Position numbers and translations under genes: made by a program | Part shown: positions 24,140 through 33,268 of the stretch, piece after piece | Layout: every line of letters starts with the position of its first letter | Numbering within the stretch: the stretch's first letter is position 1 | NCBI RefSeq assembly: GCF_014842025.1 | Contig: NZ_JACYUY010000017.1 | Coordinates: 62,001 to 126,000, forward strand | DNA length: 64,000 nucleotides | Origin: Massilia sp. CFBP 13721 | GTDB taxonomy: Bacteria > Pseudomonadota > Gammaproteobacteria > Burkholderiales > Burkholderiaceae_D | Direction of reading: 5' to 3' | Notes under the pieces: model-generated | Databases searched by the model: none | Told to the model about the DNA's origin: nothing | What the model saw: the letters and a program-made list of their open reading frames with translations, nothing else

Positions 24140-27100
24140 ATGGCCCGTCTCTGGAAGTTCCTCATCGACAGCCGCGTGCTTGTCGTGATCGGTATCACCG
24201 CCTGCCTCGGTATCTTGTTCCTCACCGCGGAGACTTTCGAACTCGGCCTGATCTGGGCCGTCATTGTGGCGCTGGCCTTGCTGGCCCTGTGGGGCAGCTA
24301 CTGGGGCTTGCGCCAGCTGTGGCGCCGCCACGCCGCCGCACGCCTGACCGCCAGCCTGGCCGCCGGCAAGGATCCTGCCGGCGAGCACGGCAAAGGCGAA
24401 GTGGCGGTACTGCGCAATAATATGTTGCAAGCAATTGCCACCATTAAGACCTCGAAGTTGGGACTGACGCGCGGCGCCGCGGCCCTCTACGAGCTGCCCT
24501 GGTACATGATCATCGGCAATCCCGCGGCAGGGAAAAGCAGCGCCGTCGCCCACTCGGGCCTGACCTTCCCGATCCCCGGCAGCAAGGCGGTGCAGGGCGT
24601 GGGCGGCACCCGTAACTGCGACTGGTTCTTTACCACCGACGGCATCCTGCTCGATACCGCCGGGCGCTATTCGGTACAGGACGGCGACCGCGCCGAGTGG
24701 TTCAGCTTCCTGGAACTGCTGAAAAAACACCGCCGCCGCGCACCGATCAACGGCATCCTGATCGCCGTCAGCGTGGCCGAGCTGACGGCCGGTCCCGCCA
24801 GCGCCTCGATGGAGCTGGCGAAAAGCCTGCGCACCCGCGTGCAGGAACTGACCGAGCGCCTGGGCGTGTACGCGCCGGTGTACGTGGTGTTTACCAAGGC
24901 CGACCTGATCGCCGGCTTTTCCGACTTCTTCCACGACGCCGAGCGCAGCGAGCGCGATCGCGTCTGGGGCGCGACGCTGCGCTACAACCGACGCAGCACG
25001 CCGCAAGACGTACTCGCCTTTTTCGATACCCACTTCGACGAGCTGCACGATGGCCTTAAGGAAATGAGCCTGGCGAACATGGCCGGCAACCGCAGCGCGC
25101 GCATGCGTCCGGGGGTATTTACCTTCCCGCTCGAATTCGCCGCGATCCGCAGCCCGCTGCGCGCCTTCCTGTCGACCCTGTTCGAGGAAAACACCTACCA
25201 GTTCAAGCCAGTGTTCCGTGGCTTTTATTTTACGAGCGCGCTGCAGGAAGGCCAGGTGCAGGATTTGTCGTCGAAGCGCGTGGCGAGCCGTTTCGACCTC
25301 GAACTGAACGACCGCAAGGACAACGATGCCGAGAAAGCCGGTGCGGGCGAGGGTTACTTTTTGCTCGAGCTGTTCCGCAAGGTGATCTTCGCCGACAAGG
25401 ACCTGGTCAAGCGCTACACGAATCCGGCCAGTGCACGCCTGAAGTACGCGGCCTTCGCCGTCGCGACCGTGCTGCTGGGTGCTGCGCTGGGCGGCTGGAG
25501 CTGGGCCTACATGGGCAACGCGCAACTGGTGGCCAACGTCCAGGCCGACCTCGACAAGGTGGTAAGGCTGCAGGAGAAGCGCATCGACCTGCAGTCGCGC
25601 CTGGAGGCGCTCGACATCCTGCAAGACCGCATCGAGCAGCTCGACCAGTACCGCGAAGACCAGCCGTGGGCGCTCTCGTTCGGCCTGTACCAGGGCGAAA
25701 AGCTGGAACGCAAGTTGCGCGACGAATACTTCGCCGGCGTGCGCGCGGTGATGGTCGAGCCGGTCGCGGGTGCGCTGGAAGCCATGCTGGCCGAGGTGAA
25801 TGCGAATGCCGCCGCGCTCGATCCGAACGCCAGCGCCGCGCCCGCGGCGAAACCGGGCCAGCCCTACCAGCAGGTCTCGCCGACGAATGTCCCGGATGCC
25901 TACAATGCCCTCAAGACTTACCTGATGCTGGGCGATAAAAGCCATGCCGAACCCGGGCACCTGAACGACCAGCTGACCCGCTACTGGCGTACCTGGCTGG
26001 TCGCCAACCGCGGCAGCATGCCGCACGAGCAGATGATCCGCAGCGCCGAGCGCCTGCTGACCTTCCACCTGGCGCAGATCGATGACCAGGCCTGGCCGCA
26101 GGTGACGCTGAAACTCAGCCTGCTCGATGCGGCGCGCGAGAACCTGCGCCGGGTGGTGCGCGGCACGCCGGCGCGCGAGCGCGTCTACGCCGACATCAAG
26201 ACCCGCGCCGCCACGCGCTTCCCGGCGGTGACGGTGGCGCGCATCGTTGGCGATGGCGACTCGGGCCTGGTCGCCGGCAGCCATGCCGTCAGCGGCGCCT
26301 TTACTCGCGCCGCCTGGGACAAGTACGTGCAGGGCGCCATTCGCGACGCCTCCAACCGCGAGCTGCAAAGTACCGACTGGGTTCTGAAAACCGTGGCCAA
26401 GGACGACCTCACGCTCGAGGGCAGCCCGGAGCAGATCCAGAAGACCCTGGTCGACATGTACAAGGCCGACTATGCCAGGGAATGGGCCCGCTTCGTGCAA
26501 GGCGTGACCGTTACCGACCTGCGCGGATTCGAAGGCAGCGTGGTGGCGATGAACCGCTTGGGTGATCCGCAAGCCTCGCCGATCGCGCGCCTGCTGAAAG
26601 TCATCTACGACGAAACCTCCTGGGACAATCCCGCCGCCGCCCGCGCCAACCTGGGCAAGACCGAACGCACGCTGGCTGCCTGGTTCAAGGAAGTCGTGCT
26701 GCGCCGCGCGCCGGCCGATGCGCGCACCCTGGCCGATGCGGCTGGCCCGCTGGCGATGAACGGGCAAGGCGGGATGGGCCCGATCGGCCGCGAATTCGCC
26801 GGCGTCGCGCGCCTGGTCGGCACCCGCGAGAAGGAAGCGTCGCTGATGACCGGCTACCTCGACTGCCTGTCGCGCCTGCGCACGCGTTTGAACCAGCTGA
26901 AGAACCAGGGCGACCCCGGTCCCGGCGCCAAGCAGTTCATGCAGCAGACGCTGGAGGGCAGCGGCTCCGAACTGGCCGACGCCCTGAAATATGTCGACGA
27001 ACAGATGCTGACCGGGATGAGCGACGCCCAGAAAGCGGCGTTGCGCCCGCTCCTGGTGCGCCCGCTGGTGCAGACCTTCGCCATGATCGTGCTGCCATCC

Positions 27101-27862
27101 GAGTCGGAGATCAACAAGACCTGGCAGGCGCAGGTGCTCGAGCCGTTCGAGAAGACCCTGGCCGACAAGTATCCGTTCTCACCTAGCAGCAAGATGGAGG
27201 CGACCAGCGCCGAGATCGGCCAGGTGTTCGGTCCCGAAGGCGTGGTCGCGAAATTCATCAACGCCTCGATGGGGCCGCTGGTGATCAACCGCGGCAGCAT
27301 GCTGACGGCGCGTACCTGGGCCGACATCGGCATCACGCTGGCGCCGCAGGCGGTGTCGGGCTTTCCGGGCTGGGTAGCGCCGCTGTCGAGTAATGGCGTG
27401 GCGCCCTCGAACGGCGGCGCACCGCAGACCGTATTCCAGCTGCAGGCCCATCCGGCGCCCGGCGCCACCGAATACACGATCGACATCGACGGCCAGCAGC
27501 TGCGCTACCGCAACACGCCGCCGGTCTGGACCAACATGGTCTATCCGGGCCCGGGCACGGCCGGCGCGCGCATCAGCGCGGTGACCTTCGACGGGCGCAC
27601 GGTGGAGCTGTTCAATGAGCCGGGCCAGTTCGGCATGCGCAAGATGATCGAGGCCTCGACCCAGCAGAAAAAGAGCAGCGGCGTGAACGAACTGCGCTGG
27701 GTCAGCGGCAACCTCGCCATCGTGGTCGACCTGCGCCTGGTCAGCAACGCGGCATCCGCCGGCAACAGCAAAGGCTTCCAGGGCTTGCGCCTGCCGACCA
27801 CCATCGTCGGGCGTCCGGTGGCCGAGCCCACCATCGCCAGCCTGCCGGCCGGAGGCCAGTGA
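24140..27862 (+). CDS. tssM: T6SS membrane-complex protein TssM (IcmF)
   Basis: A 1240-residue inner-membrane protein, the core of the TssJLM trans-envelope complex. Two N-terminal membrane segments (about 12-30 and 35-55) precede a cytoplasmic NTPase-like domain with Walker A GNPAAGKSS (126-134). A third membrane segment is near 435-455, then a long periplasmic domain whose C-terminal part would bind TssJ. Length is normal. No ribosome site is visible before ATG 24140. Its stop overlaps the tagF start (TGATG). Confidence 0.97.
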   Translation: MARLWKFLIDSRVLVVIGITACLGILFLTAETFELGLIWAVIVALALLALWGSYWGLRQLWRRHAAARLTASLAAGKDPAGEHGKGEVAVLRNNMLQAIATIKTSKLGLTRGAAALYELPWYMIIGNPAAGKSSAVAHSGLTFPIPGSKAVQGVGGTRNCDWFFTTDGILLDTAGRYSVQDGDRAEWFSFLELLKKHRRRAPINGILIAVSVAELTAGPASASMELAKSLRTRVQELTERLGVYAPVYVVFTKADLIAGFSDFFHDAERSERDRVWGATLRYNRRSTPQDVLAFFDTHFDELHDGLKEMSLANMAGNRSARMRPGVFTFPLEFAAIRSPLRAFLSTLFEENTYQFKPVFRGFYFTSALQEGQVQDLSSKRVASRFDLELNDRKDNDAEKAGAGEGYFLLELFRKVIFADKDLVKRYTNPASARLKYAAFAVATVLLGAALGGWSWAYMGNAQLVANVQADLDKVVRLQEKRIDLQSRLEALDILQDRIEQLDQYREDQPWALSFGLYQGEKLERKLRDEYFAGVRAVMVEPVAGALEAMLAEVNANAAALDPNASAAPAAKPGQPYQQVSPTNVPDAYNALKTYLMLGDKSHAEPGHLNDQLTRYWRTWLVANRGSMPHEQMIRSAERLLTFHLAQIDDQAWPQVTLKLSLLDAARENLRRVVRGTPARERVYADIKTRAATRFPAVTVARIVGDGDSGLVAGSHAVSGAFTRAAWDKYVQGAIRDASNRELQSTDWVLKTVAKDDLTLEGSPEQIQKTLVDMYKADYAREWARFVQGVTVTDLRGFEGSVVAMNRLGDPQASPIARLLKVIYDETSWDNPAAARANLGKTERTLAAWFKEVVLRRAPADARTLADAAGPLAMNGQGGMGPIGREFAGVARLVGTREKEASLMTGYLDCLSRLRTRLNQLKNQGDPGPGAKQFMQQTLEGSGSELADALKYVDEQMLTGMSDAQKAALRPLLVRPLVQTFAMIVLPSESEINKTWQAQVLEPFEKTLADKYPFSPSSKMEATSAEIGQVFGPEGVVAKFINASMGPLVINRGSMLTARTWADIGITLAPQAVSGFPGWVAPLSSNGVAPSNGGAPQTVFQLQAHPAPGATEYTIDIDGQQLRYRNTPPVWTNMVYPGPGTAGARISAVTFDGRTVELFNEPGQFGMRKMIEASTQQKKSSGVNELRWVSGNLAIVVDLRLVSNAASAGNSKGFQGLRLPTTIVGRPVAEPTIASLPAGGQ

Positions 27863-28827
27863 TGCGCGCCGCCACGTTTGACCGCATCGGCTACTTCGGC
27901 AAGATTCCGGCGCGCAGCGACTTCGTCAAGCTCGCCCACGACGCCGCCGCCATCAGCATGCTCGACGACTGGCTCGCCGTCGTGATGCAGCGCCTGCCGT
28001 CGGATGCGCGCTGGAAGATCAACTACGATGCGATGGCACCGGTCAGTTTCGCTTTCGTCGGGCCGGCGCGCCGCCACGCGGTCGCCGGCCACCTGGTTGC
28101 CAGCCGCGACGCGCCCGGACGGCGCTATCCCTTCCTGATGATGCGCACGCTCGACGTGGTCGATCCGGCCGCCTTTGTCTCGCGCTGTCCGCTCGCCTTT
28201 GCGCCGCTCTGGTCCTTCCTGCAAGCGGCCGCGCCAAAGGTGCTGGACGCCGCCGACCCCACGCTGCACCTGGCCGGCATCAGCGATGCGGCGATCACGC
28301 TGGGCGAATCCGACGAGGCGTTGGCGGCTTTCCTGGCCAGCGGCACCGTCGGCTCGCTCTCGCGCGTGCTCGGCGGCGAAGACGCCAGCCGCGTCATCCT
28401 CGCCCTCGGCCTGCTGCTGCAGCCGGTCATGCACAGCAAACCGGCCCAGCTCGACAAGAGCCTGGTACTGCCGCTGCCCGAGGAAGAAGCGTTGCGCGCA
28501 CCGGTCGCCGCTTTCTGGCTCGAACTGGTGGCGCCCTTCGTGCGCCGCGCCGCCTTCGACCTGGCTTTGTTCCTGACGGTGCAGGAAGAGCGGCCGGTGC
28601 TGGTGATCGGCTTTTGCGGCGCGGCCTCGCAGGCACTGCGCGGCATCATCGATCCGCTGGTCGGGCAGGAGCTGCAGGTGCGCCTGGAAGACACCGGCTG
28701 GATCGACGAGCAGCTGGGCCTGGACGTCGACGTGCGCGCCCTGGCCAGCTACCTCGACCAGCCGCAACTGCCCCTGAAAATGGCGCGCGAACTGTTCCTC
28801 AAGACCTTCATCGGAGACGCAACGTGA
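27862..28827 (+). CDS. tagF: T6SS-associated protein TagF
   Basis: A 321-residue cytoplasmic protein. ATG 27862 overlaps the tssM stop and has GGAGG at good spacing. The N terminus IGYFGKIPARSDFVKL is the DUF2094/TagF signature. In Pseudomonas and Agrobacterium TagF represses T6SS assembly after translation, often with a PppA phosphatase or Fha protein. No fha or PppA/PpkA gene is seen in this cluster, so the mode of action here may differ. Confidence 0.93.
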   Translation: MRAATFDRIGYFGKIPARSDFVKLAHDAAAISMLDDWLAVVMQRLPSDARWKINYDAMAPVSFAFVGPARRHAVAGHLVASRDAPGRRYPFLMMRTLDVVDPAAFVSRCPLAFAPLWSFLQAAAPKVLDAADPTLHLAGISDAAITLGESDEALAAFLASGTVGSLSRVLGGEDASRVILALGLLLQPVMHSKPAQLDKSLVLPLPEEEALRAPVAAFWLELVAPFVRRAAFDLALFLTVQEERPVLVIGFCGAASQALRGIIDPLVGQELQVRLEDTGWIDEQLGLDVDVRALASYLDQPQLPLKMARELFLKTFIGDAT

Positions 28828-29624
28828 GCAAACAGATTGTCATGGCCGCCATCCTGCTGGCGGCGGGCGTGGCGCAGGCGCAGGTGCCTTCGCCACCGGC
28901 AGCCGTTCCGGCCACTGCGCTGGCCGCAACGACGGCGCCGATCGTCGTCGCCGGCACGGTGGCCGACGAAGCCGCCAAGGCGGCACTGCTGGCGCGCCTG
29001 CGCGCGGTATATGGCCACGAGCGCGTGGTCGACCAACTGGCGGTCGGTACCGTGGCGACCCCGGCCAACTGGAACGACTACGTCGGCCGCCTGATCAACC
29101 CGAACCTGAAAATGATCAGCCGCGGCCAGCTGAAGGTCGACGGCAGCACGGTCAGCCTGCGCGGCGACGTCGCCAACGAGGCGCAGCGCCAGCAGATCGC
29201 CGGCGACATCGCCAACAGCCTGAACCCGACCTACACCGTCAACAACGGTTTGCGCGTGGCTGCCTCCGAGCAGAGCGTGCTCGACGCCGCGCTGGCCAAC
29301 CGCATCATCGAATTCGAGTCGGGCAAGGCGGCGCTGACGCCATCCGGCATGGCGATCCTCGACCAGATGAGCGAAGCCTTGAAAAAGCTGAACGGCATCA
29401 AGGTCGAGGTGATCGGGCACACCGACAACGCCGGCTCACGCGCCGGCAACCTGTCGCTCAGCCAGGCGCGCGCCGAAGCGGTCAAGACCTACGTCGCCGC
29501 GCACGGCATCAAGGCCGATTCGATCGCGGTGTCGGGCGAGGGACCCGACCGGCCGGTGGCGGATAATCGTACAATCGATGGCCGCGCACGTAATCGGCGC
29601 ATCGAATTCAAGGTTGTCCAATGA
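28824..29624 (+). CDS. OmpA-family peptidoglycan-binding protein of the T6SS cluster
   Basis: A 266-residue exported protein. Start GTG 28824 overlaps the tagF stop (GTGA). The signal peptide is about 1-20 (MAAILLAAGVAQAQ). A BON-like segment lies around 100-150, followed by a C-terminal OmpA domain (about 155-266) with IEFESGKAALT, VIGHTDNAGSRAGNLSLSQA and RNRRIEFKV, the residues that hold diaminopimelate. The TssL encoded nearby lacks such a domain, so this protein may anchor the membrane complex to peptidoglycan, like TagL/TagN in other systems. Confidence 0.88.
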   Translation: MSKQIVMAAILLAAGVAQAQVPSPPAAVPATALAATTAPIVVAGTVADEAAKAALLARLRAVYGHERVVDQLAVGTVATPANWNDYVGRLINPNLKMISRGQLKVDGSTVSLRGDVANEAQRQQIAGDIANSLNPTYTVNNGLRVAASEQSVLDAALANRIIEFESGKAALTPSGMAILDQMSEALKKLNGIKVEVIGHTDNAGSRAGNLSLSQARAEAVKTYVAAHGIKADSIAVSGEGPDRPVADNRTIDGRARNRRIEFKVVQ

Positions 29625-30346
29625 CCGCAGGCCCAGGCAAACGACACTTCCACCCTCTCTTCCTCCTTCTCTGCCTTGGCGCCGCGCCGGTACAGGCCAG
29701 CACCTGTTACGGCCGCGTCGCCCAGGGCAGCATCGCCGGTGCGGTCGTGCTGCCGGGCACCGGTCCCAATTTCGAAGCGTACAGCCAGCTCGGCGTGCGC
29801 CTGGGCCGCACCTTCGTGCACGAACGCGTGCGCGACGTGATCGACGATGCATATGCGGCGCTGGCGCAAGGACGGCCGGGCACGCGCTACGTCTATGGCG
29901 AGACCGGCCTCGCGGCGGGCGGCAGGATGCGCCCGCACCGCACCCACCAGAACGGCCTGTCGGTCGACTTCATGGTGCCCGTCCTCGACGGCCGCAACCG
30001 CTCCGTGCCCTTACCCGCGTCGCTGACCAACAAGTTCGGCTACGGCCTGGAGTTCGATGCGCAGGGCCGGGCAGGCGCGCTACGCATCGACTACGACGCG
30101 CTGGCCGCACATTTGCACGCCCTGGCCGAAGCAGCGCGGCGCCACAAGGTCGGCATCGCACTGGTCATCTTCGATCCTGCCCTGATGCCGGGATTGTTCA
30201 AGACCGCGCACGGCGAGGCCCTGCGCAAGCTGCCGTTCATGCAGGGCAAGCCGTGGATCCGGCACGACGAACACTATCACGTGGATTTTGCCGTCCCGTG
30301 CGAGCCGCTCCGCGAGGGAGCGGCCGCCAAGGCTAGGGCAGGGTGA
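29621..30346 (+). CDS. MepA-family (penicillin-insensitive) murein endopeptidase
   Basis: A 241-residue exported protein. ATG 29621 overlaps the OmpA-protein stop (ATGA). The signal peptide is about 1-26 (FLLLCLGAAPVQAS). Zinc ligands match MepA: His106, His109 and Asp116 in MRPHRTHQNGLSVDFMV, and His215, His218 and His220 in IRHDEHYHVDF. MepA enzymes cut D,D- and L,D-crosslinks. It is coupled to T6SS structural genes and has no visible immunity gene, so it is more likely part of the machine than an effector. Its 3' end overlaps the convergent tssL by 14 bp. Confidence 0.88.
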   Translation: MTAGPGKRHFHPLFLLLCLGAAPVQASTCYGRVAQGSIAGAVVLPGTGPNFEAYSQLGVRLGRTFVHERVRDVIDDAYAALAQGRPGTRYVYGETGLAAGGRMRPHRTHQNGLSVDFMVPVLDGRNRSVPLPASLTNKFGYGLEFDAQGRAGALRIDYDALAAHLHALAEAARRHKVGIALVIFDPALMPGLFKTAHGEALRKLPFMQGKPWIRHDEHYHVDFAVPCEPLREGAAAKARAG

Positions 30347-31097
30347 TCGTCACGTTCGCTGCGCGCGGCGGCAGCTTGACGAGGTCGTTGTAGCTGGCCA
30401 GGGCCGTCGTCGTGTCGCTCGAGAGCTTGGCGCGAAAGCCGACATAGGCCCCGAGGCCTGCCAGCGCGAACACCGAGAGCAGCACCCACAGCGACAGGTC
30501 GCTGCGCAGCGTGTTGGTGATCTGGTCGGGACGTTCGGCGTGCGGTGCGAAGCCGCGGTTCTTGCCGCGCATGCGGGCGATCTCGTCGCCCAGGCGCGCC
30601 ACCAGGTAGTTCAGCTTGTCGTGGCCGTCGAGCGCGTAGCGGCCTTCGAAGCCGAGCAGCAGGCACATATGGAACACTTCGAGCGCCTGCAAGTGCACGC
30701 TGCCTTTGGCGCGCAGGTCTTCCAACCGGTGGAAGAAGTGTTCGCCGGCGAGCTGGTCGCCGAACACACGCAGCTGCAGCGGGCGCGTTTCCCAGGCTTC
30801 GCGCACCTCATAGTTCGAGCGCAGGATGATTTCGTCGACCGCCGAGCAGAAGGCATACTTGGCGGCGGTGACGTCTTCGGCGGCCACGCCGATGGCCTTG
30901 GCGTTGCGGTCGACGTCGCCGAGGAAGGCGGTCATGTGGTCGGCGAAGGCGGCCTTGTCGTGCGGGCCGCAGCCATTCTTCAGCAGGAACAGCGCATAGA
31001 AACCTTCGTACATCAGGTCGACCAGCGATTGCGGTGCGCTGCCGGCGGCGCCGCGCGACGGCGTGGGTGCGGTGCGGCGTTCGACGAGGGCGTTCAT
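30333..31097 (-). CDS. tssL: T6SS membrane-complex protein TssL (DotU)
   Basis: A 254-residue protein with a cytoplasmic DotU domain (about 20-190, including LMYEGFYALFLLKNG and FCSAVDEIILRS) and one C-terminal membrane segment (LSLWVLLSVFALAGLGAYVGF), followed by a short periplasmic tail. It has no OmpA-like extension. It binds TssM and contacts the baseplate via TssK. Start ATG 31097 overlaps the tssK stop, so tssJ-K-L form a minus-strand operon. Confidence 0.96.
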   Translation of the reverse strand: MNALVERRTAPTPSRGAAGSAPQSLVDLMYEGFYALFLLKNGCGPHDKAAFADHMTAFLGDVDRNAKAIGVAAEDVTAAKYAFCSAVDEIILRSNYEVREAWETRPLQLRVFGDQLAGEHFFHRLEDLRAKGSVHLQALEVFHMCLLLGFEGRYALDGHDKLNYLVARLGDEIARMRGKNRGFAPHAERPDQITNTLRSDLSLWVLLSVFALAGLGAYVGFRAKLSSDTTTALASYNDLVKLPPRAANVTITLP

Positions 31098-32449
31098 GCC
31101 GCCACCCCGACCAGGTCGAGCTGCAGGTCGCGGATCCCGTTCGGCACGTAGATCGAGATCGCCTGGGCCTTGAGCATGTTTTCGTATAACACGCCCCTGT
31201 TCTCGAGCGCGAAGTAATGGGTGTCTGGCCGCACCGGCAGCGCCGCCGGCACCTGCGGCGCATGGACCAGCTTCACGCCAGGCAGCGCCGAGAGCACGAA
31301 CTTGTCGACGTCCTGCGGCGCGCCGAGCTTGAAGCGCAGCGGCACCACGTCGATCAGCTGCACGGCCGGCATGTCGGCCGACACGGCGAGATACAGCATG
31401 GTCTGGCCGTTGATCTTGCCCGAGTCGAGCGCGCCGACGTGGTAGGACGGGCGCTCATTCGACAGCGCGATCGAAAAGTAGCGGCTCGAGACGACGGTAT
31501 CGAGCAGGTCGCGCAGGATCGCATCGAGCCGCGCGAACGCCGGACCGGGATCGAGGTGCGAGTAGGCCGGCAAGTCTTCGAGTTTATAGTTGCGCGAGTA
31601 GGCCATCAGGCCGCCGGCCAGCATCAGCATGTCGCCGAACAGGCGCTCGGGGTGCAGCTCCGGATGGTGCAGGTAGTGCGACAGCGCCGCATAGCCGCTG
31701 CTGGCCGTGTGCAGCAGCCAGAACGAGGACATGTCGCCGCCGCGGATCTCGACCACGTTGCGGCTCGGCTCGCGCATGTGGCCGTACAGCGCATTCACCT
31801 TGGCCAGCAGCTTTTCCATCAGGCGCGCGACGGCGCTGTGCAGGCCGGGCGCGCCGTCGATCGATACGCTCGGGGCGATGAAACCCGGGTCGACCTCGAA
31901 GCCGCCGGTGGCCACGCGGCGCAGGCGCACCAGCGGAAAACTCTCGTACGCCGCCAGGGCGTCGACGTCGGACACCAGGCGCACGGTCTTGTTCAGGTAA
32001 GTGACGCCGGCGTCGGCGGCGTGGGTGAACAGGTCCTGGGTGTCGCGCTCGTGCTGGACAAAACGGGCGTCGTCGCGCCGGGCGTCGCCACGCTCGGCGT
32101 CCATCTCGCCGCAGTTTTCGCCATGGGGTTTGAGCGCCGGCAGGGCGGCGTGGAAGGTGATCGACTGGGTGGTGGGGGGCAGGGCGCCGAGCTTGACCTG
32201 CAGCGGCAGGGCGTCTCCCTCGGGCGCGCGGTAGATTTCGCCATCGGGGAAGACCAGCGATAGCGCGTCGATGCGCAGCAGGTCGCTGGCCAGCGCCTCG
32301 TGGTCGATTGCGAGTCGGCGCACGCCCCAGGCGTAGGGATGCAGGGCGCGCGCGGTCTGGTTCAGGCGCGCCTCGTGGTAGCGGTCCTGCTGCTGGAAAT
32401 GCTGGGGGCGCAAAAACAGCCCTTCGCCCCACAGCAGTTTCGATGGCAT
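31094..32449 (-). CDS. tssK: T6SS baseplate protein TssK
   Basis: A 451-residue protein starting at ATG 32449 (a GTG two codons upstream is possible) with the invariant TssK N terminus LLWGEGLFLRPQHFQQQDRY. The C-terminal part ends in APQVPAALPVRPDTHYF and a membrane-complex-binding head. TssK trimers link TssF/TssG wedges to TssL/TssM. Its baseplate partners tssF and tssG are not in this cluster; tssF appears at 63194. Confidence 0.97.
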   Translation of the reverse strand: MPSKLLWGEGLFLRPQHFQQQDRYHEARLNQTARALHPYAWGVRRLAIDHEALASDLLRIDALSLVFPDGEIYRAPEGDALPLQVKLGALPPTTQSITFHAALPALKPHGENCGEMDAERGDARRDDARFVQHERDTQDLFTHAADAGVTYLNKTVRLVSDVDALAAYESFPLVRLRRVATGGFEVDPGFIAPSVSIDGAPGLHSAVARLMEKLLAKVNALYGHMREPSRNVVEIRGGDMSSFWLLHTASSGYAALSHYLHHPELHPERLFGDMLMLAGGLMAYSRNYKLEDLPAYSHLDPGPAFARLDAILRDLLDTVVSSRYFSIALSNERPSYHVGALDSGKINGQTMLYLAVSADMPAVQLIDVVPLRFKLGAPQDVDKFVLSALPGVKLVHAPQVPAALPVRPDTHYFALENRGVLYENMLKAQAISIYVPNGIRDLQLDLVGVAA

Positions 32450-32516
32450 GTTCACTATGTCCTCGCGAAGAATGTTGACAGGAAAAAGTTGAGCTTGCTG
32501 GAAGGGCGCCGCGCCT

Positions 32517-33077
32517 CTATTGACAGCGCACAGAGCCCGGCGCCATGGTCGCCGCCGCGCTCGGCTTGGCTCCCGCGCCGGGTGACAACGCGCAGGCTTG
32601 CACCGCTACGTTGACGCCCGCGCTTTCAGCCTCGGTGGTGGCAAAGGACATGCGCCAGCGCTGCGGCGCCGGCGAGTGAAACAGCGCCACGATGCCGACG
32701 TAGGCCGCTTCGCGCGGCAGCTTTTCGACCGTGTCGTAGCGCTGGCCGGGCACCAGCGTCACGTCCTTCACCTCGAGCAGGTCGGCGCCGAAGGCTTCGC
32801 GGTCGCGGCCCGGGGTGAGAAAGGTGGCGTAGGGGGCCGCGTCGAAGGCGGCGTTCTGGCGCAGGGTATAGATGCGCGCGACCACGGCCAGCGGCCGACC
32901 GCGGGCATCGACATTCAGTTTGGGAGCGGCGTGCAGGCGCAGGGCGACGTTGCGCGGTGCTTTCAGCTGCTCGGCCTGGGCCGCCTTGCGTGCGGCATCG
33001 CCTGCGCAGCCGGGCAGGGCAGCGAGGAGCAGCGACAGACAAAAAGAGGACAGATAAAAGGAGGGAAGGGCGGGCAT
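32517..33077 (-). CDS. tssJ: T6SS outer-membrane lipoprotein TssJ
   Basis: A 186-residue lipoprotein starting at ATG 33077. The signal peptide carries lipobox LPGC (LLLAALPGCAG). The mature part has the TssJ beta-sandwich pattern: RNVALRLHAAPKLNVDARGR, LAVVARIYTLRQ, FDAAPYATFL and DVTLVPGQRY. It binds the TssM C terminus. It is first in the tssJ-K-L operon, with 67 bp to tssK, and divergent from the lipoprotein/tssB operon. Confidence 0.94.
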   Translation of the reverse strand: MPALPSFYLSSFCLSLLLAALPGCAGDAARKAAQAEQLKAPRNVALRLHAAPKLNVDARGRPLAVVARIYTLRQNAAFDAAPYATFLTPGRDREAFGADLLEVKDVTLVPGQRYDTVEKLPREAAYVGIVALFHSPAPQRWRMSFATTEAESAGVNVAVQACALSPGAGAKPSAAATMAPGSVRCQ

Positions 33078-33268
33078 CAGATTCTTGCCTTTCGTAAATA
33101 ACGCAAACGCCCATTTAACAGTAACGCCGCGCATGTCTTCTGCGCCGGCGCAAGGACCACCGCCTTCGCACGCCGAAACGTCGAGATGTTCCATTATTGA
33201 CTAGGCGCAACTCTCGTGAAATTGCTTCCCGAAATAATGGCGGCTGGTTCAACGTTCTGGAGACCGAA

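Noticed and set aside
24125..26767. Minus-strand open frame of about 880 codons antisense to tssM
   Set aside because: Same mirror effect; tssM on plus has recognised motifs throughout.
29621..30346. MepA-like protein as a T6SS effector
   Set aside because: It has a Sec signal peptide, is embedded by 4-bp overlap among structural genes and has no neighbouring immunity gene. A machine role is more likely, though not proven.
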